DNA of 22,840 nucleotides from Baffinella frigidus (GCA_026770585.1 MU646417.1:638171-661010), one strand, 5' to 3'; shown: positions 7,339 to 14,401, counted from the stretch's first letter. Numbers and translations are program-made. The notes: generated by a model from the letters alone, not told the origin.

Positions 7339-7520
7339 CCACACGAGGCTGTCCATGCGAACAGATTCATAAGTCAACTATTGGATTATTGCCCAGGAAA
7401 CACGCCAAAAGTCAGCAATTGATCACGTTTCCGCTGGGAAAAGCAGGAGGAAACGTGATCCTTTCCCACAATTTTAAAAAATGTTCTGTTTATTCTGTTC
7501 GCATGGATAGCCTCGTGTGG
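7339..7520. mobile_element. 182-bp fold-back element, CCACACGAGGC ends, copy 2
   Basis: Arms of 27 nt, one mismatch (CCACACGAGGCTGTCCATGC... / complement). Inner dyad GATCACGTTTCC...GGAAACGTGATC at 7421-7460. The right edge abuts TCAG, the acceptor of the exon at 7525, so the element is directly intronic to that exon. Confidence 0.85.
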
Positions 7521-7524
7521 TCAG

Positions 7525-7613
7525 GCTTCATCGTCGAGATGTGGGGCGAGCGTGCCCCCCCCCAGCATCACCACAAGTCGACTTTCTGCAACCGCGCCCT
7601 GAATCACAACCCC
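7525..7613 (+). CDS. 89-nt exon, copy 1 (unidentified protein)
   Basis: Unidentified coding exon. It reads F-I-V-E-M-W-G-E-R-A then PPQHHHKSTFCNRALNHNP without a stop, preceded by TCAG and followed by GTAACC. Two bases precede the first full codon, and 29 codons follow, ending in phase 0. A second copy with the same length, phase and splice borders is 7795-7883; several broken pieces lie at 6500, 6670, 7105 and 8223. Conservation of frame between two copies that differ at a few bases is the main evidence for coding. Composition (Trp, His, Cys, one acidic patch) suggests a globular domain, but I recognise no family. The open frame can be extended 5' into the fold-back element, which I think is not coding. 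The gene is presumably plus-strand and may continue into the exons near 8727. Confidence 0.55.
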
Positions 7614-7794
7614 GTAACCGCTACCGAGCGAGGACGGGACACAATTTTAAAAACTTTAACCTGAATGCTCAAGGAAATGGACTTTTAAAATGAAAAGCCA
7701 GGACCGGAATCCCGGTCCTGACTGTCTTATATGTGCCGAGTTGGCTCGACAGCGGCCCCCCAAACACCGACCTTCGGAACGGAACGCGACTAAG
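7614..7794 (+). other. Spacer between the two 89-nt exon copies
   Basis: Holds a small hairpin CAGGACCGG...CCCGGTCCTG (about 7699-7719) and ACCGACCTTCGGAACGGAAC, a word repeated at 8027 and 8200 in front of other exon copies. It looks intronic. Confidence 0.5.
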
Positions 7795-7883
7795 GCTTCA
7801 TCGTCGAGATGTGGGGCGAGCGTGCCTCCCCCCAGCATCACCACGAGTCGACTTTCTGCAACCGCGCCCTGAATCACAACCCC
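7795..7883 (+). CDS. 89-nt exon, copy 2 (unidentified protein)
   Basis: Duplicate of 7525-7613. Differences include Pro to Ser and Lys to Glu (ERASPQHHHESTFCNRALNH), with no frameshift or stop. The acceptor is TAAG and the donor GTAAAC. Because the length is not a multiple of three (2 + 87 nt) and both copies take the same entry and exit phases, splicing both into one message would break the frame. The copies therefore fit mutually exclusive exons, or one functional exon plus a recent duplicate. The donor leads straight into the inverted heptamer array at 7886. The gene is not identified. Confidence 0.5.
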
Positions 7884-7885
7884 GT

Positions 7886-8008
7886 AAACCTTTATGTTTT
7901 TTGGATTTAGGGCTTAGGGCTTAGTGTTTATTCTTTAGGGCATAGGGTTTAGGTTTCAGGGTTTAGCTTTTAGGGTGTAGGGTGTAGGGCGTAGGGCTTC
8001 TGACTTAA
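7886..8008 (-). repeat. Heptamer array, inverted copy of 7176-7302
   Basis: TTTATGTTTTTTGGATTTAG through GGGCTTCTGACTTA, the complement of 7176-7302 with few changes. An inverted duplication is more likely than independent expansion, because irregular units match in order. Confidence 0.88.
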
Positions 8009-8056
8009 CCCCGTAAACCCCCCAAACACCGACCTTCGGACTGGAACGCGACTAAG

Positions 8057-8151
8057 TAAAGTTGATTCTCCCCTTGAAAACAAACCACTTTTGGCGTGTT
8101 TTGTTTTGATACGCCAAACGTGGCTTGCTGTCAAGGGGATAATCAACTGTA
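8057..8151. mobile_element. 95-bp TA-flanked fold-back element
   Basis: TA-AAGTTGATTCTCCCCTTGA and TCAAGGGGATAATCAACTG-TA as ends, with a TTTTGGCGTGTT/ATACGCCAAA inner dyad. TA at both ends fits the same target rule as the larger families. GTCAACTCCCCTTGA-like words also form the middle of 14264-14401. Confidence 0.78.
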
Positions 8152-8222
8152 CGCGTGGCCAAAAACGATATTTTTATATCGTTTCCGGAGATGAAAACAC
8201 AGACCTTCGGAACGGAACGCGA

Positions 8223-8310
8223 CTAAGGCGGTATCGTCGAGATTTGGGGCGAGCGTGCCCCCCCCCAGCATCATCACTTCCACGCTGTCGAACCCCAGCT
8301 GGTTTCGGGT
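8223..8310 (+). pseudogene. Variant or broken copy of the 89-nt exon
   Basis: Starts like the intact exons (ATCGTCGAGATTTGGGGCGA) but continues after the CAGCATCATCAC word into a different 3' half (TTCCACGCTGTCGAACCC). The frame stays open into TTTAGGG repeats with no clear donor. The same alternative 3' half exists in inverted form at 6593. It could be a divergent alternative exon; more likely a relic. Confidence 0.5.
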
Positions 8311-8545
8311 TTAGGGTTTGGGGTTTGGGGTTTGGGGTTTTTGGGGTTTGGGGTTTGGGGTTTAGGGTTTAGGGTTTAGGGTTGAGTGCAGCGAGATGCG
8401 TGCGGTGCAGGGTGTGGGGTTCAGGGTGTAGAGTGTAGGGTATAAGGTGTAGGGTGTAGGGTGTAAGGTGTAGGGTCTAGGGTGCAGGGTGTCGGGTTGT
8501 GTAGGGCTGGGGTTTAGGGTTAGAGGACCAGAGGCGCCTTGGCGA
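8311..8545 (+). repeat. TTTAGGG/GGGTGTA heptamer array
   Basis: GGTTTGG, GGTTTAG and GGTGTAG heptamers in series. GCAGCGAGATGCG(T)GCGGTGCAGG occurs twice (8388 and 8570), marking a duplication of about 180 bp. The ORFs here are repeat translations. Confidence 0.9.
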
Positions 8546-8726
8546 TCAGCTTGAGGGTTAAGGGCAGTGCAGCGAGATGCGGTGCAGGGTGTGGGGTTCA
8601 GGGCGTGGGGTTGCGGGCTGAGGGTGTTGGGACGTTGGATGGACGAAACTATCCAACGCAAACCTTCGGACCCCGGTCCGGGCTCCGCGTTCAGGGTTTT
8701 AGTAGAGTGTAAGTCTTGAGGGGTAG

Positions 8727-8789
8727 GACCTTGGCCTCATCTCCGCGCCCCAGGGAAACAAGCTGTCAAAACCCCCCAGCACAACACAG
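8727..8789 (+). CDS. 63-nt exon, intact copy of a five-copy array
   Basis: Unidentified exon of 21 codons in phase 0 at both ends, reading DLGLISAPQGNKLSKPPSTT and a final Q. The acceptor is GGGTAG and the donor CAG-GTTACG. The exon 22392-22463 has a very similar donor (CAG-GTTACGA). Four further copies follow within 1.15 kb (8850-8914, about 9454, about 9588 and 9841), each with length changes or an altered donor, so only this copy keeps length, phase and a GT donor together. Each repeat includes upstream GTTAGTAGAGTGTAAGGGTG, so the duplicated unit is exon plus intron. The exit phase of the 89-nt exons (phase 0) is compatible with this one, but connection is not proven. No protein family recognised. 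Confidence 0.5.
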
Positions 8790-8849
8790 GTTACGGTCCA
8801 GCGTTTAGGAGTTTGAGCGGTTAGTAGAGTGTAAGGGTGTGAGGGGTAG

Positions 8850-8914
8850 GATCTTGGCCTCATCTCCACCCCCCCCGGAGATAAGCTGGCAGAACCCCCC
8901 CAGCCCCAACACAG
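8850..8914 (+). pseudogene. Decayed copy 2 of the 63-nt exon
   Basis: 65 nt between the acceptor and a CAG-GCTACG border: two extra bases and GT changed to GC. C-run expansion (CACCCCCCCC) accounts for the frameshift. Confidence 0.6.
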
Positions 8915-8968
8915 GCTACGGTTCAGCGTTCAGCGTTTAGGGTTTAGGGTGTACCTTTCGAAAGACTT

Positions 8969-9140
8969 CCACACAAGAGTGTAGGGCTGACCTGGCAAAA
9001 CAAGTCAGTTCGCACGGAATTTGTACCAACTTTCCGAAATTTCCATTTTTCTCTGGGGAAAATGTCCACTTATGAACTTAAAAAATAGTCAGATCTGACT
9101 ATTTCTCCTGCAGGCCACTCTGCCCTACACTCTTGCGTGG
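8969..9140. mobile_element. 172-bp fold-back element with AAATAGTCAGATCTGACTAT dyad
   Basis: Arms CCACACAAGAGTGTAGGG / CCCTACACTCTTGCGTGG; weak pairing continues out to about 8958/9150. A perfect 22-bp palindrome centred on AGATCT lies at 9083-9104, off-centre. The CCACAC tip resembles the 5637 and 7339 elements. Confidence 0.82.
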
Positions 9141-9208
9141 TTCCTTTCGATCCCTCTTTGGACGCATTGCGTTTGTGGCCCGACGCCGGCGTCGGACTTT
9201 ATGGGAGT

Positions 9209-9397
9209 TAGAGCGTTTGCGGAAATTGCTGTCCGTTTTGGACATACGGTTTTCCCGTTTCCCGGTTTTGATTTGTACCAGAAGTGTCCATTTAAAATGT
9301 TTTACAAACTTTAAATGGACACTTCTGGTACAAATCAAAACTGGGAAACGGGAAAATCGTATGTCCAAAACGGACAACAATTACCGCAAACGCTCTA
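9209..9397. mobile_element. Fold-back MITE, TA-GAGCGTTTGC family, copy 2
   Basis: 189 bp, TA-GAGCGTTTGCGG...CCGCAAACGCTC-TA. The outer arms match 1141-1363; the inner arms (GTACCAGAAGTGTCCATTTA / complement) do not. Both-strand ORFs 9099-9423 are reflections of the symmetry. Confidence 0.9.
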
Positions 9398-9453
9398 ATG
9401 GCTCGGCGGCATACGTTCAATAAAGTCTCTTTCATCAGGTATAGGGGTTTGAG

Positions 9454-9890
9454 GGGTAAGACCTGGGCCTCATCTCCTACCCCCCCGGAGATAAGCTGGC
9501 AGAACCCCCCCAGCCCGACACAGGCTACGGTCCAACGTTGAGGGGGGTGAGCGGTTAGTAGGGTGTAGGATTCTGAGGGGTAAGACCTGAGCCTCATCTC
9601 CACCCCCGGTCAACAAGCTGTCAGAGCCCCCCAGCACAACACAGGTTACGGTGCAGCGTTGCGGGGTTGAGGTGGAGTGAGAATCCATCCGGAAAATGCT
9701 CGTATGAGCGGCCGACACGGGGTACAGTAAGTGGCGCAATGCGTCGAGCATGTGCGGCGCTGACGCTGGTTGTTTGGGAATAAATTATCAATCTCTCTAC
9801 GTGGTTGAGCGGTTAGTAGGGTGTAAGGGTGTGAGGGGTAGGACCTGGGCCTCATCTCCCCCCCCCCGGAAGACAAGCTGGGCTTCGATC
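9454..9890 (+). pseudogene. Decayed copies 3-5 of the 63-nt exon
   Basis: Copy 3 near 9454-9530 (GC donor), copy 4 near 9588-9650 (GTTACGG border kept, two bases shorter), copy 5 from about 9841 lacking the 3' half. Preceding GGTTAGTAGGGTGTA words confirm that the intron was duplicated with the exon. 9660-9800 contains unique-looking sequence without a convincing exon. Confidence 0.55.
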
Positions 9891-9944
9891 GAGCGGAATC
9901 CTGCCTGCAGTTTCGCGAATTCCAACGCCTGCATCGCGTGTTTG

Positions 9945-10031
9945 GTGCTATGTTAAGGGTGAAAAATCCTATCTTAGCCTCGACACGGCGTTGGCATAAC
10001 ACAAACCCCACCCCTAAGATAGTAACAGGGT
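9945..10031 (-). repeat. GAGGCTAAGATAG element, inverted copy
   Basis: Reverse-complement relative of 3674-3743 (CTATCTTAGCCTCG, CCCCACCC), somewhat longer. Confidence 0.6.
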
Positions 10032-10083
10032 GATTCAACCCTGCCTGCAGTTTCGCGAACCCCAGCGCCTGATTTCATGTTGA

Positions 10084-10243
10084 TAGGGTACCGGCCTGAA
10101 AATGGGGTAGTTAGGCATACGGCATTGCCTAGGACCTCCTACCGTAGGCCGAGGGATCCTAGGACCAAAACGTCTCGGCCTACGGTAGGAGGTCCTAGGC
10201 AATGCCGTAGGCCTAACTACCCCATTTTCAGGCCGTTGCCCTA
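10084..10243 (+). mobile_element. 160-bp MITE family, copy B
   Basis: 160 bp from TA to TA, tips GGGTACCGGCC and GGCCGTTGCCC; interior GACCTCCTACCGTAGGCCGA and complement. Same orientation as copy A. Confidence 0.93.
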
Positions 10244-10330
10244 TTAACTTGAATATAAAGATTTAATCTAAATACCCGGCATCTCTTATCAAACAGGTCA
10301 ATCCGGTTAAGCCCCGGGGTGTAAAATCCG

Positions 10331-10522
10331 TACAGTGGACCTACCCTAACACATACCCGTCGGGGCCGGACTGATTGAGTATGTGCGGAGGGTAGGTATG
10401 CGTTATGGTGTCCACCCTTCAGGCATACTTCCTTGCAGGGGGGAATCGGGGGCCGGCCGAAGGAGTATGTGTGGAGGGTAAGTATGTGTTACGGTAGCCT
10501 GTGTTAGGGTAGGTGGACTGAA
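10331..10522 (+). mobile_element. 192-bp TA-CAGT MITE family, copy 3
   Basis: Full 192-bp copy. Left tip TA-CAGTGGACC; right tip GGTGGACTG followed by AA instead of TA, the only copy with a changed right TA. Confidence 0.92.
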
Positions 10523-10629
10523 AAACGGCCTCGTTTTTAAGCGCAAGCCCGCCTGCAGTTTCGCGGATTCCAGCGCCTGGTTCCATATGGAAAAAGGTTT
10601 GATTTACATGGACACAGACTAAATCGCGC

Positions 10630-11217
10630 GGGGGAGAGATAAACAACGTTTATCACGGATCGAAAGCAACATTGCAAACACACATTCCGTAGTTAGGCAT
10701 ACGGCATTGGACTGATTAAGTATCGCAAACTCCAGCAACTGATTTCACGTGGAAACATACTTGAGTACATCCTCGAGGGGGCGTCGTCCTTCTATCCGAA
10801 CCCTTTTAATTTGGTGCCAGAAAGGGGGTTGTAAACTTGTGCATCGCGCGGGCCAGAGACATATGATGTATTTGTTAAGGACCGTTGAGCCTATCAACAC
10901 GGGTATTTTTAAGTCTACAGAAAATCAACCTTAGATTTTATGGGGGGGGGGGGGTTATCACGGACCGAAAGCAGCATGCCAAAAACATGCATTCCCTTTC
11001 GTGAAGGCCGTGTAAGACTAGGGATAGATCCAGTGAGACAGCTAGGAACACGCAAGGCAGTCACGACCGACCGTCTGGCTTCGGCGTCCGCGTGACCGGT
11101 CACGCGGGCGTTCACGAGCCAAGTAACATGTATTCCCTTCCGTGAAGGCCGTGTGAGACTAGGACCCACACGCCCAAAAGAGAGGCCTGCATCAATACCG
11201 ACACAACCTGACACCAT
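10630..11217. other. Gene-free stretch with short direct repeats
   Basis: TTATCACGGA(T/C)CGAAAGCA occurs at about 10651 and 10955. ACATG(C/T)ATTCCCTT(T/C)CGTG with GAAGGCCGTGT follows at 10986-11025 and again at 11127-11164. A 12-13 nt G-run is at 10940. A CGTGACCGGTCACG dyad is at 11092-11105. I find no exon with credible borders. Confidence 0.5.
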
Positions 11218-11222
11218 GCATT

Positions 11223-11364
11223 CTTATCCGGGGAAACCTATTTTTCTTTGGTTTGATGGCAAGGAAAATTACTACACAAATGCTTTAATATTACTAATGA
11301 GAACGAATTGTGTAGTAATTTTCCTTGCCATCAAACTAAAGAAAATAAGGTTTCCCCGGATAAG
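11223..11364. mobile_element. Palindrome with conserved core A
   Basis: 55-nt arms (11223-11277 and 11310-11364) with two unpaired or mismatched positions; 32-nt loop. The inner GGAAAATTACTACAC / GTGTAGTAATTTTCC is the shared core; the outer arm CTTATCCGGGGAAACC is found nowhere else here. Flanking words GCCCAAAAGAGAGGCC and GCCCCCAAAGAGGCC lie on either side. Confidence 0.88.
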
Positions 11365-11474
11365 CATGCGCCCCCAAAGAGGCCCCTGTCCCGGGAGAGA
11401 GCGGCCAATGAGAATCATTTCCCACGGACTACCTCAGTAAGTCAATTTCGCCCGGGAATCTGAGAAGGTCCCAC

Positions 11475-11605
11475 CAGCCCTGGTCGTCGGAGCAAATCGC
11501 CTTTCTAAACCCTCTTGATTTGTCCTGGAGGACGCCGGAATCCGGCAACCTGTGGTATCAATCAGGAGTCGCGACAAAGAAGATTTGCTCCCACTCTCAG
11601 GGCTG
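11475..11605. mobile_element. Palindrome with CAGCCCTG ends
   Basis: Arms CAGCCCTGGTCGTCGGAGCA / complement of CAGCCCTGAGAGTGGGAGCA; inner CCGGAATCCGG dyad. A solitary arm (CAGCCCTCAGAGTGGGAGCA) is at 4338. The ends resemble the CCACCAACCC group. Confidence 0.78.
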
Positions 11606-11637
11606 CCTCAGTACGTGAACTTCGCCCGGGAATCTGA

Positions 11638-11774
11638 TACGCAAACACTTATAATCTATTAACTGGATTTCAATCAAAATTACTACACGTCTGCCGTAAT
11701 ACTAATATTAAAGATCGTTTTGTGTAGTAAATTTCATTGAATCCAGTTGATAAATTATAAGCGTTTCCATATGA
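11638..11774. mobile_element. Palindrome with core B, flanked by AATCTGA repeats
   Basis: Outer arms CAAACACTTATAAT / ATTATAAGCGTTTCC, then AACTGGATT / AATCCAGTT, then the core AAAATTACTACAC (11676-11688) and GTGTAGTAAATTT (11722-11734). AATCTGA lies on both sides (11631-11637 and 11775-11781). A closely related unoccupied site, TTCGCCCGGGAATCTGA then AAGGTCC, is at 11447-11470. Confidence 0.85.
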
Positions 11775-11792
11775 AATCTGACAAGGTCCTTT

Positions 11793-11943
11793 CCACCAAC
11801 CCTCACGGTTGGACCAAATCATCGATTTTAGACTTGAGATTTACCCTTGCAGAGACCCCGGATCCAGGGTCTCTGCAACGGTAAATCAAGGGTAAATCTA
11901 AAAGCTAGAATCGACGATGTGGTCCAATCGTGAGGGTTGGTGG
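11793..11943. mobile_element. CCACCAACCC palindrome, type b
   Basis: 151 bp, arms CCACCAACCCTCACGGTTGG / complement, interior ATTTACCCTTG...CAAGGGTAAAT with central GAGACCCCGGATCCAGGGTC. Only the terminal arms match type a. Seven bases (TTTCTCA) separate it from the next palindrome. Confidence 0.88.
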
Positions 11944-11950
11944 TTTCTCA

Positions 11951-12100
11951 CCACCAACCCTCACGGCGTGGGCAAATCGACGATTTTCGATTTCCCGATT
12001 TCAAGGGGAATAGGAGCCGTTGAAGTCGGATTCCGACTTCAACCCCCTTGAAATCCCGAATCGAAAATCGTCGATTTGCCCAAGCCGTGAGGGTTGGTGG
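11951..12100 (-). mobile_element. 150-bp CCACCAACCC palindrome, type a, copy 2
   Basis: Same element as 3833-3982 in the opposite orientation; arms reach GGGTTGGTGG. Better preserved than copy 1. Confidence 0.9.
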
Positions 12101-12215
12101 CATGGTCCGCTATGAGGGACGGCGAGAGATGCCGATCAACCCCCTAAACTGAAGCTGCTGGATCCTGAATCGCACCGTGCCTGCGAACCGCTGAATCGCT
12201 GGATCTGGAAATGAC

Positions 12216-12527
12216 CTGTTCCCCCTGTTGCGCGGGCCCGTTGTAGACTTTGTGCCCATCCAGGAAAAGCTCCACGCTCACCTCCCCCTCATTTTGACCA
12301 AAGCCACCCAGCTCGACAGCGAACGCCACCCGGAGCCCCTCGCCAGCAATCTTCTCCCCGTCCCCCGGTGCCGTGATCTGCAACCCCGTCCCGCGAACGG
12401 CGACAGGGAGCGCCAGCGCGAACACAGCGAGGGACAGCAGCGCCCTTGTCCCAGCTCCTCCCCAACTGGCTCCACCCCGGCTCGCCACGCCATCAAGCAC
12501 TCCACCCTGCCCGGGCCAACGCGCCAT
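12216..12527 (-). CDS. First exon: signal/anchor plus Ig-like N-terminal segment
   Basis: Unidentified secretory or type II membrane protein, N-terminal exon of about 104 codons. I choose the ATG at 12527 (context GCGATGGCG; MARWPGQGG) over the non-ATG upstream frame. Residues 29-45 (ALLSLAVFALALPVAVR) form a hydrophobic segment preceded by Arg, suitable as a signal peptide or membrane anchor directing the product to the ER/Golgi. The next 55 residues, with TAPGDGEKIAGEGLRVAF and VSVELFLDGHKV, have the alternating beta pattern of a short Ig-like sandwich, seen ahead of catalytic domains in many extracellular or Golgi proteins; function is not implied. A donor, CAG-GTCATT, ends the exon at 12216; reading on gives low-complexity sequence. 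Downstream exons should lie at lower coordinates, where I see only palindromes. GC-rich, unlike its neighbours. Confidence 0.6.
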
Positions 12528-12800
12528 CGCCGGAGAGAAACTCTGCAATAGGGTTATGTGCGCTCTGCTGGCAGCGAGGGCGTCACGGAATCATCGAGAG
12601 TGTGTCGTCACGGCGAAGTTTCCACTGCCCTCGATCATCATTTTTTTTAAATCCGCCGTATCTATTAATGCGACACTCGGCGGCTGCACGAGGACCCGGG
12701 AACAGAGGACGCCCTCTCCTCGCGCGTGAGTTTCGAGCGTGCGGAAACTGAGAAGAGGCCGGGATCGCCCGCTCCCTCGTTTCGGGCACGAAATTCTCGA

Positions 12801-12840
12801 ACAGGTCATGAAGCCCAAGCTCTTGGGCCTCATGACCTGT
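12801..12840. repeat. CAGGTCATGAAGCCCAAG hairpin
   Basis: 19-nt arms with one mismatch and a 2-nt loop, upstream of the minus-strand exon at 12527. The flanking 12530-12880 stretch otherwise shows no exon I can defend. Confidence 0.8.
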
Positions 12841-13071
12841 TTCTGGTCGGAGTTCCCCCTCAATATATCTTCTGGTTTTTTTGTTCAGGCGCAACGTGGA
12901 CACTCGTCCCTTTGCCTACGCATCCTCTTCCCGGGACCACTCCATCTGTATCAAGATGTCAGGCAAGGTGACTTCCCCGCGCCCCACCCACTGGCGACCA
13001 TGCGTCCCCGGAAGTTCACACGACCCGAGCTTACCCGAGGCAAGGACCCGGGATCTTGCAAGCAGGGGTCT

Positions 13072-13319
13072 AAAAAGAAGGTGGCACCCTTCGCCGAGAG
13101 AGGAAGAGGCGTGCCCTGCGCCTGGGCCAGAACTCTTCCTACTTGCTCCCCTGGCTGGGTCCTGGCTACACTCTCGTGCTTGATCGAACCGGATCTCCCC
13201 CAAACGCCTTGTCGCCATCCGGTGACCAGGTGTCAAGCTCCCCCTGCAAGTCTAGCGTGCATGAGGCAGACGGGCTCGATTTGCTCGCCCGCCTGACAGG
13301 GCCGCACGGAGCTCTCTAG
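13072..13319 (+). CDS. Hypothetical plus-strand open frame, 3' exon?
   Basis: A stop-free frame without an ATG, closed by TAG at 13317. It reads protein-like words NSSYLLPWLGPGYTLVLDRT and SSVHEADGLDLLARLTGPHG with balanced composition. It could be a terminal exon. The frame just upstream is closed by TAA near 13069, so an acceptor between 13072 and about 13115 would be needed and none is compelling. Overlapping frames on both strands are also long because the region is GC-rich, so coding is uncertain. Immediately downstream, another frame (13341-13445) ends SRCDTCG, a possible zinc-ribbon half. No family recognised. Confidence 0.25.
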
Positions 13320-13653
13320 CGTCGGGGCACCGCACCTTGCTGATCCATCAGCGCTGCCTCGGCCCGGCCAAACTCCGGCAACGTGCCACCACCCCGCTGG
13401 GGCAGCATCCCCAGGAGGGCTCACGGTGCGACACATGTGGCCAGTGAACGTCGGGCGGTAGCGCGTGCGGCTGCTCCGAGCAGCCGCGAACGACGCTGGT
13501 CAACTTGTGGGAGTGGGCATTCGGAAGAGCGGTGGTGCCACGCCCCGGCCCAAAACTTGTACCGAGCTCCTGAGACACCAAGTTTTGTGAGGTCTACATG
13601 GCTGGTGGCATCGAACCAGGAAACGTCCACCAGTGGATCCGGAAACACATTCA
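13320..13653. other. GC-rich stretch, coding status unclear
   Basis: Low repeat content and several overlapping open frames on both strands, none with clear start, splice borders or family resemblance. GCTGCTCCGAGCAGC (about 13470) is a short hairpin. Confidence 0.4.
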
Positions 13654-13813
13654 TAGGCTAACGGACCAAAAATGGGGTAGCTAGGCCTACGGAATTGCCT
13701 ACCGTAGGCCGTAGGGCTCCTATGGCCAAAAAGTCCCTAGGATTTTGGCCTACAGTAGGAGGTCCTAGGCAATCCCGTAGGCTTAACTACCCCATTTTGA
13801 GTCCATTACCCCA
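13654..13813 (+). mobile_element. 160-bp MITE family, copy C
   Basis: 160 bp, left TA-GGCTAACGGACC, right GGTAATGGAC complement with terminal TA changed to CA. The interior has diverged most (CCTATGGCC, CCCTAGGATTTTGG), yet the total length is unchanged. Confidence 0.88.
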
Positions 13814-13864
13814 TTAACATCAGACGATCCGTTATTCCGGAAACCATATCAGTTCCGGTACACT

Positions 13865-14037
13865 CCCCGTGGTATGCTCCATATCTCCGTGGGGTTGGGG
13901 AATAGGATATATCGCAAACCACGTGAAATGATGTCAGCTCGCGTCTACGCTGGGGGCGCTCTACAGCCAGCCGTTTCACGTGGTTTGCCATATATCCTAT
14001 TCCCCGACCCCACGGAGATATGGAGCATACCACGGGG
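13865..14037. mobile_element. 173-bp palindrome, 64-nt arms (62/64)
   Basis: Arms 13865-13928 and 13974-14037 start CCCCGTGGTATGCTCC; two mismatches. Loop 45 nt. Eleven bases separate it from the next palindrome. Confidence 0.9.
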
Positions 14038-14048
14038 ATCGAGTTAAT

Positions 14049-14181
14049 CTCCATACAAGTATTAATTAATTGCTTTTCGGCAACGAAAATTACTGCACGA
14101 TATGCTCATAAAAGTAATAGTAGAGCGTTTGTGTAGTAAATTTCGTTGCGCCAAAAGCAGTTAATTACTACTTTCGTGGAG
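14049..14181. mobile_element. Palindrome with core C
   Basis: Outer arms containing TTAATTGCTTTTCGGCAACG / complement; core AAAATTACTGCAC (14086-14098) and GTGTAGTAAATTT (14131-14143). The outer arms are unrelated to those of cores A, B and D. Confidence 0.87.
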
Positions 14182-14263
14182 GAGATGAGAGTGTACCGGG
14201 GCCAGCGGGCTACGAAGGGGTTCTTGGTGGCTGAGCGACCAAGCATCGGTTAGAATATCAGTA

Positions 14264-14401
14264 CCACCCTGGAGGCCACCTCAGGGTATTTTGGACGTCC
14301 CAAAAGTCAACTCCCCTTGAAAAGGACTGAGGGCTCAGTCCTTTTCAAAGGGAGTTGACTGTTGGGACGTCCAAAATACCCTAAGGTGGCCTCCAGGGTG
14401 G
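14264..14401. mobile_element. 138-bp palindrome with 2-nt loop
   Basis: 68-nt arms, 65/68 paired, spacer GG at 14332-14333. The inner region GTCAACTCCCCTTGAAAAGG recalls the 8057-8151 element. DNA this symmetrical would readily extrude as a cruciform. Confidence 0.92.

Larger units (their letters stand above)
9900..10760 (+). repeat. Dispersed CCTGCAGTTTCGCGAA word, four copies
   Basis: CTGCCTGCAGTTTCGCGAAT and variants at 9909, 10041 and 10549, and a weaker CGCAAACTCCAGCAACTG at 10725, each ending near CGCCTGATTTCA. In one frame they read CLQFRE(F/P)QRL, so a duplicated exon is possible, but no consistent splice borders are seen. MITEs at 10084 and 10331 lie between the copies. Confidence 0.5.

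Noticed and set aside
8311-8661. ORF with VWGLGFR/ TLNPTPC words as a gene
   Set aside because: Heptamer translation, as in the other arrays.
13341-13445. SRCDTCG-ending frame as part of a retroelement zinc motif
   Set aside because: Only one Cys pair, no reverse transcriptase or integrase words nearby; too short to support.
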